Positions 20,038 to 30,837 of a DNA stretch of 64,000 nucleotides are shown here, piece after piece. A program made the position numbers and the translations under genes. The stretch's first letter is position 1; the number at the start of each line of letters is the position of its first letter. This stretch comes from Hyphomicrobiaceae bacterium. Its GTDB lineage: Bacteria; Pseudomonadota; Alphaproteobacteria; Rhizobiales; Aestuariivirgaceae. The notes beneath the pieces were generated by a model, which saw only the letters and a program-made list of their open reading frames with translations, was not told the DNA's origin and did no database searches. The stretch covers positions 118,191 to 182,190 of the forward strand of contig OMIC01000007.1 of the NCBI GenBank assembly GCA_900298995.1, read 5' to 3'.

Positions 20038-20075
20038 TTAAGATAGTGTGGTATCCTGGTCAGGATGGAGGTGTC

Positions 20076-20363
20076 ATGAAACCCGCAGGACAAATGACCC
20101 TGACCCTGACAAGCGAACTGGAGCAGTTTGTTCTGGAGCAGGTGAAACGCGGCGCGTTCGCCTCCAGCAGTGAATACATCCGTGGCCTGGTGCGCGAGCG
20201 GTACACCAGGGAACGTGACCGCGAAGCTCGCCTGAAGTCTCTCGATGAGGCGCTGGCCCGCGGCCTGGCGGATGCCGAGGCGGGTCGCACCCTGCCGCTT
20301 GAGGATGCGTTTCGCAAACTCAGGGCGGAGCTGGATATTGCTGGAACGAACACCGGAGAATGA
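20076..20363 (+). CDS. ParD/CC2985-type antitoxin
   Basis: Antitoxin of a type II toxin-antitoxin pair, 95 residues. The N-terminus TLTLTSELEQFVLEQVKRGAF fits a ribbon-helix-helix DNA-binding fold, followed by SSSEYIRGLVRERY, the conserved ParD segment, then a Glu/Arg-rich helical C-terminus that would wrap the toxin. GGAGG at 20067-20071 precedes ATG 20076 by four bases. It overlaps the toxin gene by four bases (ATGA), the usual coupling. It should neutralise the toxin and repress the operon through the palindrome just upstream. Confidence 0.88.
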   Translation: MKPAGQMTLTLTSELEQFVLEQVKRGAFASSSEYIRGLVRERYTRERDREARLKSLDEALARGLADAEAGRTLPLEDAFRKLRAELDIAGTNTGE

Positions 20364-20665
20364 TTCCGGTCGTCTTCGCGGAGGCGGCCTATGCCGGTCT
20401 TCTCGAGATTGCACGCACCATTGCCCGAGATGACCCGGAACGCGCGCTGTCATTCGTGGCCGAGCTTGAAGACCGCTGCATGCGTCTTGGCCATATGCCG
20501 GAGTCGTTTCCGCTGGTGCCGGGCTGGGAAGCGCTGGGCATTCGCCGGCGCAGCCATGGCGCCTATCTGATCTTCTACCGGCTGAGTGGCGGGAAGGTTG
20601 AAATCATCCATGTGCTTCATGGCGCCCGTGACTACGAGGAGATTCTGGGCGATGCCGTCCGGTGA
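20360..20665 (+). CDS. ParE/RelE-superfamily toxin
   Basis: Toxin partner of the ParD-like antitoxin, 101 residues. The ParE/RelE fold shows in the helix AAYAGLLEIARTIARDDPERALSFV (in pieces), then PESFPLVPGWEALGIRRRSHGAYLIFYRL and a final strand with VEIIHVLHGARDYEEIL, the pattern YxIFYR...V.I..V.H..RD that marks the family. ParE members inhibit gyrase and RelE members cut mRNA; this sequence resembles the ParE branch more, but the target is not certain. It starts inside the antitoxin stop codon. Confidence 0.88.
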   Translation: MIPVVFAEAAYAGLLEIARTIARDDPERALSFVAELEDRCMRLGHMPESFPLVPGWEALGIRRRSHGAYLIFYRLSGGKVEIIHVLHGARDYEEILGDAVR

Positions 20666-20728
20666 CGGGTTGGACTTGGAACCGGAATCCCTGTAGTCAG
20701 CGGGCTCCACGTAGCCAGGAGCTGAACC

Positions 20729-20968
20729 ATGTCCGATCCCGTCATCGCCCAGAAGTCGCCGATTCCCGTCGAGGTGGAGGCCGGCAAGGACTATTGGTGG
20801 TGCAGCTGCGGCCAGTCCAAGAACCAGCCCTTCTGCGACGGCTCGCACAAGGGCACATCCTTCACACCGATGAAATGGACAGCCGACGCCACCGGCCGCC
20901 GCTTCTTCTGCGCCTGCAAGCACAGCAAGCATCAACCCCTCTGCGACGGCGCCCACAAGGATCTCTGA
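20729..20968 (+). CDS. Tandem-CDGSH iron-sulfur protein
   Basis: Small protein of 79 residues with two CDGSH-type motifs: Cys25, Cys27, Cys36 and His40 ([16 protein letters not shown]), and Cys61, Cys63, Cys72 and His76 ([16 protein letters not shown]). Each three-Cys one-His set is expected to bind a [2Fe-2S] cluster. There is no signal peptide or membrane segment, so it is probably cytoplasmic, like bacterial mitoNEET-type proteins involved in iron-sulfur or redox handling. AGGAG lies about ten bases upstream of the ATG. It sits 18 bases before glyS and may be cotranscribed with it. Confidence 0.9.
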   Translation: MSDPVIAQKSPIPVEVEAGKDYWWCSCGQSKNQPFCDGSHKGTSFTPMKWTADATGRRFFCACKHSKHQPLCDGAHKDL

Positions 20969-20986
20969 GGGCCGCGGAGCCTGCCG

Positions 20987-22999
20987 ATGCCTGAATTGCT
21001 GATCGAACTGTTTTCCGAGGAAATCCCCGCCCGCATGCAGCAAAAGGCGGCCGACGACCTGCGCCAGATGGTGACCGGCGCGCTGGTGGAGGCTGGCCTC
21101 ACCTATGAGGGCGCACAGGCCCATGGCGGGGCGCGGCGTCTGGTCCTGTCGGTCGAGGGGCTCGATGCCAAGGCGGCCGATGTCGCTGAGGAGCGCAAGG
21201 GCCCGCGCGTCGATGCGCCGCCGGCGGCGATCGAGGGCTTCCTGAAATCGACTGGACTCCGGCTCGATCAGCTGACGGTCCAGGACGACAAGAAGGGACA
21301 GTTCTACCTCGCGATGATCCGCAAGCCCGGACGCGAGGCTCCCGAGATCATCGCCGGGATCGTGCCGGACGTCATCCGGCGCTTTCCCTGGCCCAAGTCC
21401 ATGCGCTGGGGTTCGGGCGCGCTCCGCTGGGTGCGGCCGCTTCATTCGATCATCTGCACCTTCGACGGCGAGGTCGTGCCCTTCGAAATCGAAGGCATCC
21501 GGAGCGGCCATGTCACGCGCGGCCACCGCTTCATGGGCGCGCAGGCGATCGAGGTGCGCCGCTTCGAGGACTATTGCCTCAAGCTCAACCGCGAATTCGT
21601 GATCGTCGATGCGCATCAGCGGCAGGACACGATCCGCGCCGAAGCGCGCAACCTGTCCTTTGCGCAAGGGCTGGAGCCGATCGAGGACGAGGGCCTCCTC
21701 AAGGAAACGGCGGGCCTCGTCGAATGGCCGGTGGTGCTGATGGGCAGCTTCGACGACAGCTTCCTCGCCGTGCCGCCCGAGGTCATCGCCACCTCGCTCA
21801 AGACCCACCAGAAATGCTTCGCCCTGCGCAGCACGGCCACAGGCGGGCTGGCCAGCCGCTACCTGCTCGTCTCCAACATGATCGCGCCCGATGGCGGCAA
21901 GACCATCATCGCGGGCAACAACAAGGTGATCGCCGCGAGGCTCTCGGATGCCCGCTTCTTCTGGGACCAGGACCGCAAGGTGAGGCTCGGGGACTGGGCG
22001 AAGAAGCTCGATGCCATCACCTTCCACGCGAAGCTGGGGAGCCAGGGCGCGCGCGTCCAGCGCATCGAAGAGCTCGCGGCCGGGATCGCCAAGACCATCG
22101 GTGCCGATGTCGAGAAGACGAGGCTGGCGGCAAGGCTCGCCAAGGCCGATCTCGTCACCGGCATGGTGGGCGAGTTCCCGGAACTGCAGGGCGTGATGGG
22201 CCGCTATTATGCGCTCGACCAGGGAATCGATCCGGATGTCGCGGATGCCATCCGCGACCACTACAAGCCGGTCGGGCCCTCCGACACGATCCCGGTCTCG
22301 AAGGTGGGGCAGGCCGTGGCGCTGGCCGACAAGCTCGACACGCTGACCGGGTTCTGGTCGATCGACGAGAAGCCCACGGGTTCGAAGGACCCTTACGCGC
22401 TGCGACGCGCGGCGCTGGGCGTGATCCGGATCATTCTCGACAAGGGCCTGCGTCTGCCGCTTGGCTTCTGCGGCGCGGATCTGCTCTCCTTTTTCGCCGA
22501 CCGGCTCAAGGTGCATCTCAAGGAGCAGGGCCTGCGCCACGATCTGATCGATGCCGTCTTCGCGCTGGGGAACCAGGACGATCTGGCACTGGTCGTCAAG
22601 CGCGTCGAGGCGTTGTCAGCCTTCCTCGAAACCGATGACGGCCGGAACCTGCTTGCCGGCGTCAAGCGCGCCTCCAACATCCTGCGCATCGAGGAGAAGA
22701 AGGACGGCCGCGCCCATGACGGCGACGTGCACATCAACCAGCTCATCAAGGGCGAGGAAAAGGCGCTGCACGCGGCCATCAACCAGGCCATGGGCCAGAC
22801 GCGGCGGGCGGTCGAACACGAGGATTTCGCCGCCGCCATGGCGGCACTCGCCAGGCTGCGGGCACCCGTCGATGACTTCTTCGCGCATGTGACCGTCAAC
22901 GACAAGGACGCCACCTTCCGCGAGAACCGCCTGCGGCTGCTGAACCGCATCCGCGCGGCGACCGCCGAAGTGGCGGATTTCTCACGGATCGAGGGCTAG
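20987..22999 (+). CDS. glyS: Glycyl-tRNA synthetase beta subunit
   Basis: Large subunit of glycyl-tRNA synthetase that binds tRNA-Gly. The 670-residue protein opens with [18 protein letters not shown], has the conserved [12 protein letters not shown] and [12 protein letters not shown] blocks and, around residue 400, the HD-like segment [14 protein letters not shown]. The C-terminal anticodon-binding region contains the [11 protein letters not shown] block. It is separated from glyQ by about 1.7 kb with four other genes, though both are on the same strand. Start at 20987 fits because the first residues match the family. It follows the CDGSH gene by 18 bases. Confidence 0.97.
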   Translation: MPELLIELFSEEIPARMQQKAADDLRQMVTGALVEAGLTYEGAQAHGGARRLVLSVEGLDAKAADVAEERKGPRVDAPPAAIEGFLKSTGLRLDQLTVQDDKKGQFYLAMIRKPGREAPEIIAGIVPDVIRRFPWPKSMRWGSGALRWVRPLHSIICTFDGEVVPFEIEGIRSGHVTRGHRFMGAQAIEVRRFEDYCLKLNREFVIVDAHQRQDTIRAEARNLSFAQGLEPIEDEGLLKETAGLVEWPVVLMGSFDDSFLAVPPEVIATSLKTHQKCFALRSTATGGLASRYLLVSNMIAPDGGKTIIAGNNKVIAARLSDARFFWDQDRKVRLGDWAKKLDAITFHAKLGSQGARVQRIEELAAGIAKTIGADVEKTRLAARLAKADLVTGMVGEFPELQGVMGRYYALDQGIDPDVADAIRDHYKPVGPSDTIPVSKVGQAVALADKLDTLTGFWSIDEKPTGSKDPYALRRAALGVIRIILDKGLRLPLGFCGADLLSFFADRLKVHLKEQGLRHDLIDAVFALGNQDDLALVVKRVEALSAFLETDDGRNLLAGVKRASNILRIEEKKDGRAHDGDVHINQLIKGEEKALHAAINQAMGQTRRAVEHEDFAAAMAALARLRAPVDDFFAHVTVNDKDATFRENRLRLLNRIRAATAEVADFSRIEG

Positions 23000-23105
23000 G
23001 CGAGTTCCGTCCCGCGCGTCCGCGGGCTGCACGGCTCCCATGCAGGGGCCGGGCTATCGCGGCGCGGGCATACGGGCTAAGCCAGATCCACATTCCGGAC
23101 CCGAG

Positions 23106-24338
23106 ATGACCGCCACAACCGCTCCCACGCCCGACAGCCGCCATGCCTGGATCAGGCTCTCCGTATCGCTCATCCTCGCGGTGGTGGGCGGCATCGGGCT
23201 GTGGCTCGCCGTCGTCGTGCTGCCGACCATCCAGGCGGAATTCGGCGTCGACCGCGCGGGCGCCTCGCTGCCCTATACCGCGACCTTCATCGGCTTTGCG
23301 GCGGGCGGCTTCGTCATGGGCCGCGTCGCCGACCGCTTCGGCATCCTCGTGCCGGTGTCGATTGCCGGCGTGGCGCTGGGCATCGGGTTCTTCCTCGCCT
23401 CCATCGCGCAGAGCTACTGGCAGTTCGTGATCGTGCAGGCGGTGTTCATCGGGTTTCTCGGCAGCGCGGCCACCTTCGGGCCGCTGGTTGCGGATGTATC
23501 GCAGTGGTTCCTGCGCCAGCGCGGCATCGCGGTCGCCATCGTGGCGAGCGGCAACTACATCGCCGGCACGATCTGGCCGCCCTTCATGCAGGCCGCGATC
23601 GAGAGCTATGGCTGGCGCACGACCTATCTGGCCATCGGCATCCTCTGCGTCGTCATCATGCTGCCGCTGGCACAATTGCTGCGGCGGCGACCGCATTTCC
23701 ACGATACGGCAAGCCCGGCGAGCCGGCAGTCTGGCGAGAAAGGCCTGCTGCCCAGCCACCCGCTGCTGTTCCCGGCACTGGTGCTGGCAGGGCTGTCCTG
23801 CTGCGTCGCCATGTCGATGCCGCAGGTTCACATCGTCGCCTATTGCGCCGACCTCGGCTACGGGCCGGCGCGTGGCGCGGAAATGCTCTCGCTGATGCTG
23901 GGCTTCGGCGTGCTGAGCCGGCTCGCCTCGGGCCTCATCGCCGACCGCATCGGCGGGCTGGCGACGCTGATCGCCGGATCCTTCATGCAGATGCTGGCTC
24001 TGCTGTTCTACATTCCCTTCGACGGGCTCACCTCGCTCTACATCGTCTCGGCGGTGTTCGGCCTGTCGCAGGGCGGCATCGTGCCGAGCTATGCGCTGAT
24101 CATCCGCGACCATTTCCCGGCGCGCGAGGCGGGCCGGCGCATAAGCACCGTGCTCACCGCCACGGTCTTCGGCATGGCGCTGGGCGGCTGGATGTCGGGC
24201 GAGATCTATGACTGGACCGGTTCCTACACGGCGGCCTTTCTCAATGGCGTGGCGTGGAACGTGCTCAACCTCGGCATCGCGCTGTGGATCCTGATGGGAC
24301 GCCGCCCGGCCGCGCCGCTGCGCGCTGCCACCGCCTGA
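23106..24338 (+). CDS. MFS transporter
   Basis: Twelve-helix major facilitator of about 410 residues. The first cytoplasmic loop carries the MFS signature as GRVADRFGIL, and its counterpart in the second half is SGLIADRIGGL. The sequence resembles the monocarboxylate/oxalate-formate antiporter-like subgroup (YSxGVLS and QGGIVPSYALIIRDHFP style blocks), but the substrate is not predictable. I chose ATG 23106 (MTATTAPTP), because the frame's earlier ATG at 23040 adds a stretch with no hydrophobic or family character. It is 106 bases after glyS and 142 bases before ppdK, on the same strand. Confidence 0.88.
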   Translation: MTATTAPTPDSRHAWIRLSVSLILAVVGGIGLWLAVVVLPTIQAEFGVDRAGASLPYTATFIGFAAGGFVMGRVADRFGILVPVSIAGVALGIGFFLASIAQSYWQFVIVQAVFIGFLGSAATFGPLVADVSQWFLRQRGIAVAIVASGNYIAGTIWPPFMQAAIESYGWRTTYLAIGILCVVIMLPLAQLLRRRPHFHDTASPASRQSGEKGLLPSHPLLFPALVLAGLSCCVAMSMPQVHIVAYCADLGYGPARGAEMLSLMLGFGVLSRLASGLIADRIGGLATLIAGSFMQMLALLFYIPFDGLTSLYIVSAVFGLSQGGIVPSYALIIRDHFPAREAGRRISTVLTATVFGMALGGWMSGEIYDWTGSYTAAFLNGVAWNVLNLGIALWILMGRRPAAPLRAATA

Positions 24339-24346
24339 GATCCCGC

Positions 24347-24362
24347 CCGCCCTGCGGCGGGG
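24347..24362 (+). terminator. GC hairpin after the MFS gene
   Basis: CCCGCC (24347-24352), loop CTGC, GGCGGG (24357-24362) forms a 6-base GC stem nine bases after the MFS stop codon. There is no T-tract, so termination is only suggested. Confidence 0.35.
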
Positions 24363-24382
24363 GCGATGCCGCATGTGCGATA

Positions 24383-24393
24383 TTGCATTGCAA
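24383..24393. promoter_or_regulatory. Palindrome upstream of ppdK
   Basis: TTGCA (24383-24387), T, TGCAA (24389-24393) is a perfect 5-base inverted repeat about 87 bases before the ppdK start, in the gap after the MFS terminator-like hairpin. It is a candidate operator for a carbon-flux regulator, but no known consensus is matched. Confidence 0.3.
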
Positions 24394-24479
24394 CCGGACC
24401 CTGCCTGTGGTTTTCTGAGCTGAGGCCATCGGCCGCTACCACTCCCATGCCTGTTCAAACGCAACGGAAAGTCCGTGTC

Positions 24480-27155
<2,676 letters not shown>

Positions 27156-27244
27156 GCTTTTTCAATTCGCGCCAGGGTCGTAACAGGCTCTTAACCACAC
27201 CTCGTTTCAGGTTGAAAAACGGCTCGTTCGGGTTGCCCGGATGG

Positions 27245-27258
27245 TTAAGCCATGTTAA
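27245..27258. promoter_or_regulatory. CtrA-like TTAA repeat upstream of the wall hydrolase
   Basis: TTAA at 27245-27248 and TTAA at 27255-27258 are spaced by six bases. The CtrA consensus uses seven, so the fit is imperfect. Other TTAAC/TTAAA sequences occur at about 27191 and 27285. The site would overlap the most upstream possible start codon (27252). Confidence 0.3.
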
Positions 27259-28268
27259 ACGCTGCGGCCAGTGACGACCGCGCTTTAACAATGCCGCAAC
27301 ATATGTGGCTCACGGTATGTCGAGGGGAAGTGACGAAAACACCGCGCAAAGCAGGGCTGGCCGCCCGCCCGACACGCATCCAGGATAGCGCCTCCGCCAG
27401 GAGACGCGGCACGGCCGCCGGTTATGGGGCAATGGCTCTCGGCGGCGCGATGCTGGTCGTGGCCTTCGCCTTTGCGGGTCACTACATGGGCCAGAACGCC
27501 ATCGCCCATAATGCCGAGCCGGGCGACATGATCGAGGGCCTGTCGGAACCCACGTCCAACCTCCTCGCCAAGGGCTCTCTGGTGCCCGGTGCCGATAGTC
27601 TGACGACGGTCAACAAGACCAGTTTCGGCCTTCAAACGGTGGCCGGCGACGGCAAGAGCGACCTGGTGGTCGCTGAGCAGCAGACGGTGCGGATCGTTCC
27701 GGCGTCGGTCAATCTGCGCCCCGGCGATGACGAGCTGGACCAGAAGCCGGTACTGACGCCGCCGGGTTCCAAGGTCGTGCAGGTGATCGCGCTGGAGCGC
27801 AGCACGGTTGCCAAGCGCGTCAAGAGCGCCAAGAGCAAGGAAGCCCAGAAGGCCATTGCCCAGCGCCGCTCCCAGCAGGCCGAAGAAAATTGCCTCGCCC
27901 GCGCGGTCTATTTCGAGGCGCGTTCGGAAACGGAACTCGGCCAGCTGGCGGTTGCCAAGGTCATTCTCAACCGCGTCAAGGACCCGGAATATCCCAAGAC
28001 CATCTGCGGCGTGGTCTATCAGGGCTCGGGCCGGCGCAACTCCTGCCAGTTCTCCTTCGCCTGCGATGGCCTGCCGGATGATGTGCGCAGCGCCTCCGCC
28101 TGGGCCCATGCCAAGAGCATCGCCCAGCGGGCGATCGCGGGCGACGCACAGGCTGCGGCCATCGGCACGGCCACCAACTATCACGCCGACTATGTGAAAC
28201 CGCGCTGGGCCAAGAGCATGAAGCGGCTGATCAAGATCGGCCGCCACGTCTTCTACGAAGATTCGTGA
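27252..28268 (+). CDS. Membrane-anchored SleB-type cell wall hydrolase
   Basis: Peptidoglycan-cleaving enzyme with a C-terminal Hydrolase_2 (SleB-like) domain: LARAVYFEARSETELGQLAVAKVILNRV carries the catalytic Glu, followed by TICGVVYQGS, CQFSFACDG and TNYHADYVKPRWA (each in pieces). Before it are a basic N-terminus, one membrane segment (GYGAMALGGAMLVVAFAFAG) and a linker of about 120 residues, so the catalytic domain is periplasmic. The start is uncertain: ATG 27252 gives 338 residues, but ATG 27294, ATG 27306 and GTG 27330 (MTKTPRKAG) are possible and the last gives a tidier cytoplasmic tail. Confidence 0.88.
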   Translation: MLNAAASDDRALTMPQHMWLTVCRGEVTKTPRKAGLAARPTRIQDSASARRRGTAAGYGAMALGGAMLVVAFAFAGHYMGQNAIAHNAEPGDMIEGLSEPTSNLLAKGSLVPGADSLTTVNKTSFGLQTVAGDGKSDLVVAEQQTVRIVPASVNLRPGDDELDQKPVLTPPGSKVVQVIALERSTVAKRVKSAKSKEAQKAIAQRRSQQAEENCLARAVYFEARSETELGQLAVAKVILNRVKDPEYPKTICGVVYQGSGRRNSCQFSFACDGLPDDVRSASAWAHAKSIAQRAIAGDAQAAAIGTATNYHADYVKPRWAKSMKRLIKIGRHVFYEDS

Positions 28269-28277
28269 CCCGGCCCG

Positions 28278-28781
28278 TCAGGGCCTCAGGATGAAGGGTG
28301 TGCCCTCGAAGGCATCGGCGCCGCGTCCGATGCTGGCCACAGCCTTGACCATGCGGCCCTGACGACCCAGCACCTCATCAGCCAGTGAGACAATCAGCCG
28401 GTTGGGTGTTGCCGAGGGCGAGGCCGCGCGCAATTCCTGGGCCAGCGCCTCTTCATCGGCCTGCGGCCGGAACAGGCAAAGCGCTGTATAGGCCGCCGCG
28501 GTGGACCGGCTGATGCCGGCCCAGCAATGGATCAGCATCGGGTCGGCCCTGTCCCAACTGTCCAGAAAGGCAATGAGCCGTTCGGCATCGCGCGCCGTTG
28601 GCGGCGTGTGACCCTCCATGGGCAGGGCAATGTCATGGAAGAAGAGCCTGAGGTGCCGGTCCGGGGCGATGCCGCCGGGTGGCTCGTCGCCGGTATCGGG
28701 TGACAGCAGGGTCACCACATGGCTGACGCGGTGGCGGGCGACGAGGGGTTCAACCTGGCTCAAGGGGCAGACGATGATCAT
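28278..28781 (-). CDS. Tyrosine-phosphatase-superfamily protein
   Basis: Cysteine phosphatase of 167 residues with the P-loop HCWAGISRS, giving the catalytic Cys86 and Arg92 (Cys-X5-Arg). This is the dual-specificity/tyrosine phosphatase type common in Rhizobiales, with a compact domain and no membrane segment. The substrate is unknown. It overlaps the upstream HD gene by four bases (ATGA at 28778-28781), so the two are likely coexpressed. Its stop is 10 bases from that of the convergent wall hydrolase. Asp50 (FFHDIALP) is a plausible general acid. Confidence 0.87.
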   Translation of the reverse strand: MIIVCPLSQVEPLVARHRVSHVVTLLSPDTGDEPPGGIAPDRHLRLFFHDIALPMEGHTPPTARDAERLIAFLDSWDRADPMLIHCWAGISRSTAAAYTALCLFRPQADEEALAQELRAASPSATPNRLIVSLADEVLGRQGRMVKAVASIGRGADAFEGTPFILRP

Positions 28782-29386
28782 GGCGCGTGTCTTCGGAATG
28801 TAGCGAGATAGAGTGCGGATGCGGCGGTGGGCGCGAGCGGTTCGAGGCTCGTGAAGCGGGCGGACCCTTCGCCGGCAAGGCCGGCAGGGCGGCCGAAGAA
28901 TTTCTCCGCCTCCACGAGGCTGAAACCGGCAAGCTGGGTGGCCTCCAGATAGGCGGCGATGCGGTCGCAGGCCTTGATGAAGGCCTCGGCAGACGTGGGG
29001 AGTGCGGGCGGAAGTCCGAAGCGGATGTGGATCGCCGCGAGAAGGCGGTTCTCGAAGGCCTTGTAGTCGAGTCCCAGCGCCGCCTTGAAGGGCGAGATCA
29101 TGTCGCCCACGACATATTCCGGCGCATCATGCAGCAGCGCTGCAAGACGCTGCGCGCTGGTCAGCGCGGGATCGAGATGTGCGGCGATGTCGTGCACAAG
29201 GACGCAATGCTGGGCCACCGAGAAGGCGTGGTCGCCGCGCGTCTGTCCGTTCCAGCGGGCAACGCGCGCCAGGCCATGGGCGATGTCCTCGATCTCGATG
29301 TCGAGCGGCGAGGGATTGAGCAGGTCCAGCCTGCGGCCCGAGAGCATGCGCTGCCAGGCGCGGGGCGGCTCAGCCTTTCGCGGCAT
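28778..29386 (-). CDS. HD-domain phosphohydrolase
   Basis: HD-superfamily metal-dependent phosphohydrolase of 202 residues, similar to YfbR-like 5'-nucleotidases. The metal-binding residues show as HAFSVAQH near residue 53 and LLHDAPEYVVGD with the HD pair. It probably removes phosphate from deoxynucleoside monophosphates, but that is inferred from family. It overlaps the phosphatase gene by four bases and tag by 17 bases, so this minus-strand run is translationally packed. Start ATG 29386 lies inside the end of tag. Confidence 0.85.
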   Translation of the reverse strand: MPRKAEPPRAWQRMLSGRRLDLLNPSPLDIEIEDIAHGLARVARWNGQTRGDHAFSVAQHCVLVHDIAAHLDPALTSAQRLAALLHDAPEYVVGDMISPFKAALGLDYKAFENRLLAAIHIRFGLPPALPTSAEAFIKACDRIAAYLEATQLAGFSLVEAEKFFGRPAGLAGEGSARFTSLEPLAPTAASALYLATFRRHAP

Positions 29387-29960
29387 GTTTCACGGCTTCG
29401 TGGCGGTGGCAGTCCACCAGATGATCATTGACCAGTCCGCAGGCCTGCATGAAGGCATAGACGATGGTGGGTCCGACGAAGCGGAAACCGCGCCGCTGCA
29501 GGTCTTTCGATACTTTCTCCGCAAGTGGTGTCTTTGCGGGAATCTCGCTCATGCTGCGGATCCTGTTCTGCACAGGCCTGCCATCGACGAAGTTCCAGAG
29601 ATAGGCTGAGAAATCAGGGATCGCGAGACAGGCCTGCGCATTGCTGACACTGGCCTCGATCTTCAGCCGGTTGCGCACGATGCCGGCATCCTGCATCAGC
29701 GCCGCGCACTTCGCTGGCGTGTAGCGCGCCATTTTCGCCGCGTCGAAGCCGTCGAAGGCGCGGCGGAAGTTGTCGCGCTTCCTGAGAATGGTGATCCACG
29801 ACAGGCCGGCCTGAAAGCCATCGAGGAGGAGCTTCTCGAACAGCGCCTGCGCATCATATTCGGGCACTCCCCATTCCTCGTCGTGATAGGCGACGTAGAG
29901 CGGATCCGTGCCGCACCAGTTGCAGCGGCAGAGGCCGTCGTCATGGCGGAGCGCGCTCAC
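29370..29960 (-). CDS. tag: DNA-3-methyladenine glycosylase I
   Basis: Removes 3-methyladenine from alkylated DNA. The 196-residue protein has the Tag signature at the N-terminus (CNWCGTDPLYVAYHDEEWG), which supplies the Cys and His of the structural zinc, then LFEKLLLDGFQAGLSW, the IVRNRLKIEASV helix and a C-terminal LVDCHRHE with the remaining zinc ligands. It lies in a packed minus-strand run between ygfZ (adjacent, 29961) and the HD gene, which it overlaps by 17 bases. The match to the family is strong along the whole length. Confidence 0.95.
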   Translation of the reverse strand: MSALRHDDGLCRCNWCGTDPLYVAYHDEEWGVPEYDAQALFEKLLLDGFQAGLSWITILRKRDNFRRAFDGFDAAKMARYTPAKCAALMQDAGIVRNRLKIEASVSNAQACLAIPDFSAYLWNFVDGRPVQNRIRSMSEIPAKTPLAEKVSKDLQRRGFRFVGPTIVYAFMQACGLVNDHLVDCHRHEAVKHAAKG

Positions 29961-30776
29961 TCAGACACCTGGAACGTCATAACGGGCCCATTGCGGCTTC
30001 ATCACCTTCAGCGCGACACCGTCCGCCATGAGCGGCGAGGCTGCGTCCGCCAGCCGGTCCAGGCGTATCAGCGCCAGCGCATGATCGCCCGCGCCTGAAA
30101 GCAGCGTGCCGATCTGCTTCTCGTCAGACAGGATCTCGGTTCCCGTCGGCGGGGTCTTGCCGGACAGGGCCACCGGCAGGATCCGGCTGCGTGCCGTGCC
30201 ACGATGCTCCATGCGCGAGACCACTTCCTGGCCGACATAGCAGCCCTTGCGGAAGCTCACCCCGCCCAGCTGGTCGAGATTGGCCTCATGGGGGAAGAAT
30301 TCGCCCGAGCCCAGATCAGCCTCCGTATCGGCAAGGCCCAGCGCGATGCGGACTGCGTCATAGCCCTCCGCCACAGCCTCCGGCATCCCGCCGATCACGC
30401 GCCAGCCCAGAGACGGGGTGCGAGGGTCCGGGAAACCGCCCGGGCATTCATGCGGCGACACGCCGACAACCAGATCCGGACGGTCGGTGATCTCGACGGC
30501 GGCGCGGAGCCTGTAGAGCGCAAGCCGTTTCCGCAGATCCGGCAGCTGGACCGCAGCGCAATCAAGGAGGAACCCATCCCCCCGCCGCAGCACCAGCATG
30601 TCGGACAGGATCTTGCCCTGCGGCGAGAGCAGGGCGGCATAGGTGGCAGCGCCCTCGGACAGATGTTCGATATCCGCCGTCAGCAGATTGTGCAGGAAAT
30701 GGGCAGCCTCCGGGCCGGTGACGGCCAGGACGGCGCGGCCGGGAAGCCGGCCAGCCCGAAAATCAATGTCATTCAT
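29961..30776 (-). CDS. ygfZ: Folate-binding protein YgfZ
   Basis: Tetrahydrofolate-dependent protein of about 271 residues needed for assembly or repair of some iron-sulfur enzymes. The hallmark K-G-C-Y-x-G-Q-E motif appears as [18 protein letters not shown]. The N-terminal aminomethyltransferase-like fold shows in [17 protein letters not shown] and [16 protein letters not shown] chose ATG 30776 (MNDIDF); the frame extends nine codons upstream. It is divergent from pyrC with a 61-base gap and ends immediately before tag, so it heads the packed minus-strand run. Confidence 0.93.
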   Translation of the reverse strand: MNDIDFRAGRLPGRAVLAVTGPEAAHFLHNLLTADIEHLSEGAATYAALLSPQGKILSDMLVLRRGDGFLLDCAAVQLPDLRKRLALYRLRAAVEITDRPDLVVGVSPHECPGGFPDPRTPSLGWRVIGGMPEAVAEGYDAVRIALGLADTEADLGSGEFFPHEANLDQLGGVSFRKGCYVGQEVVSRMEHRGTARSRILPVALSGKTPPTGTEILSDEKQIGTLLSGAGDHALALIRLDRLADAASPLMADGVALKVMKPQWARYDVPGV

Positions 30777-30837
30777 CGCTGTTGCTTCGTTTCCAAACCA
30801 CATTTACGAAGGCCTTGCACAGCATTCAAGGAGCGCC

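Noticed and set aside
20450..22540. Long minus-strand open frame (696 residues) opposite glyS and the toxin gene
   Set aside because: It is a shadow of glyS and parE, with Arg/Asp/Leu-biased sequence and no family motif.
22896..24464. Minus-strand open frame (522 residues) opposite the MFS gene
   Set aside because: Arg/His/Gln-rich composition with no domain; it covers a clear MFS transporter on the other strand.
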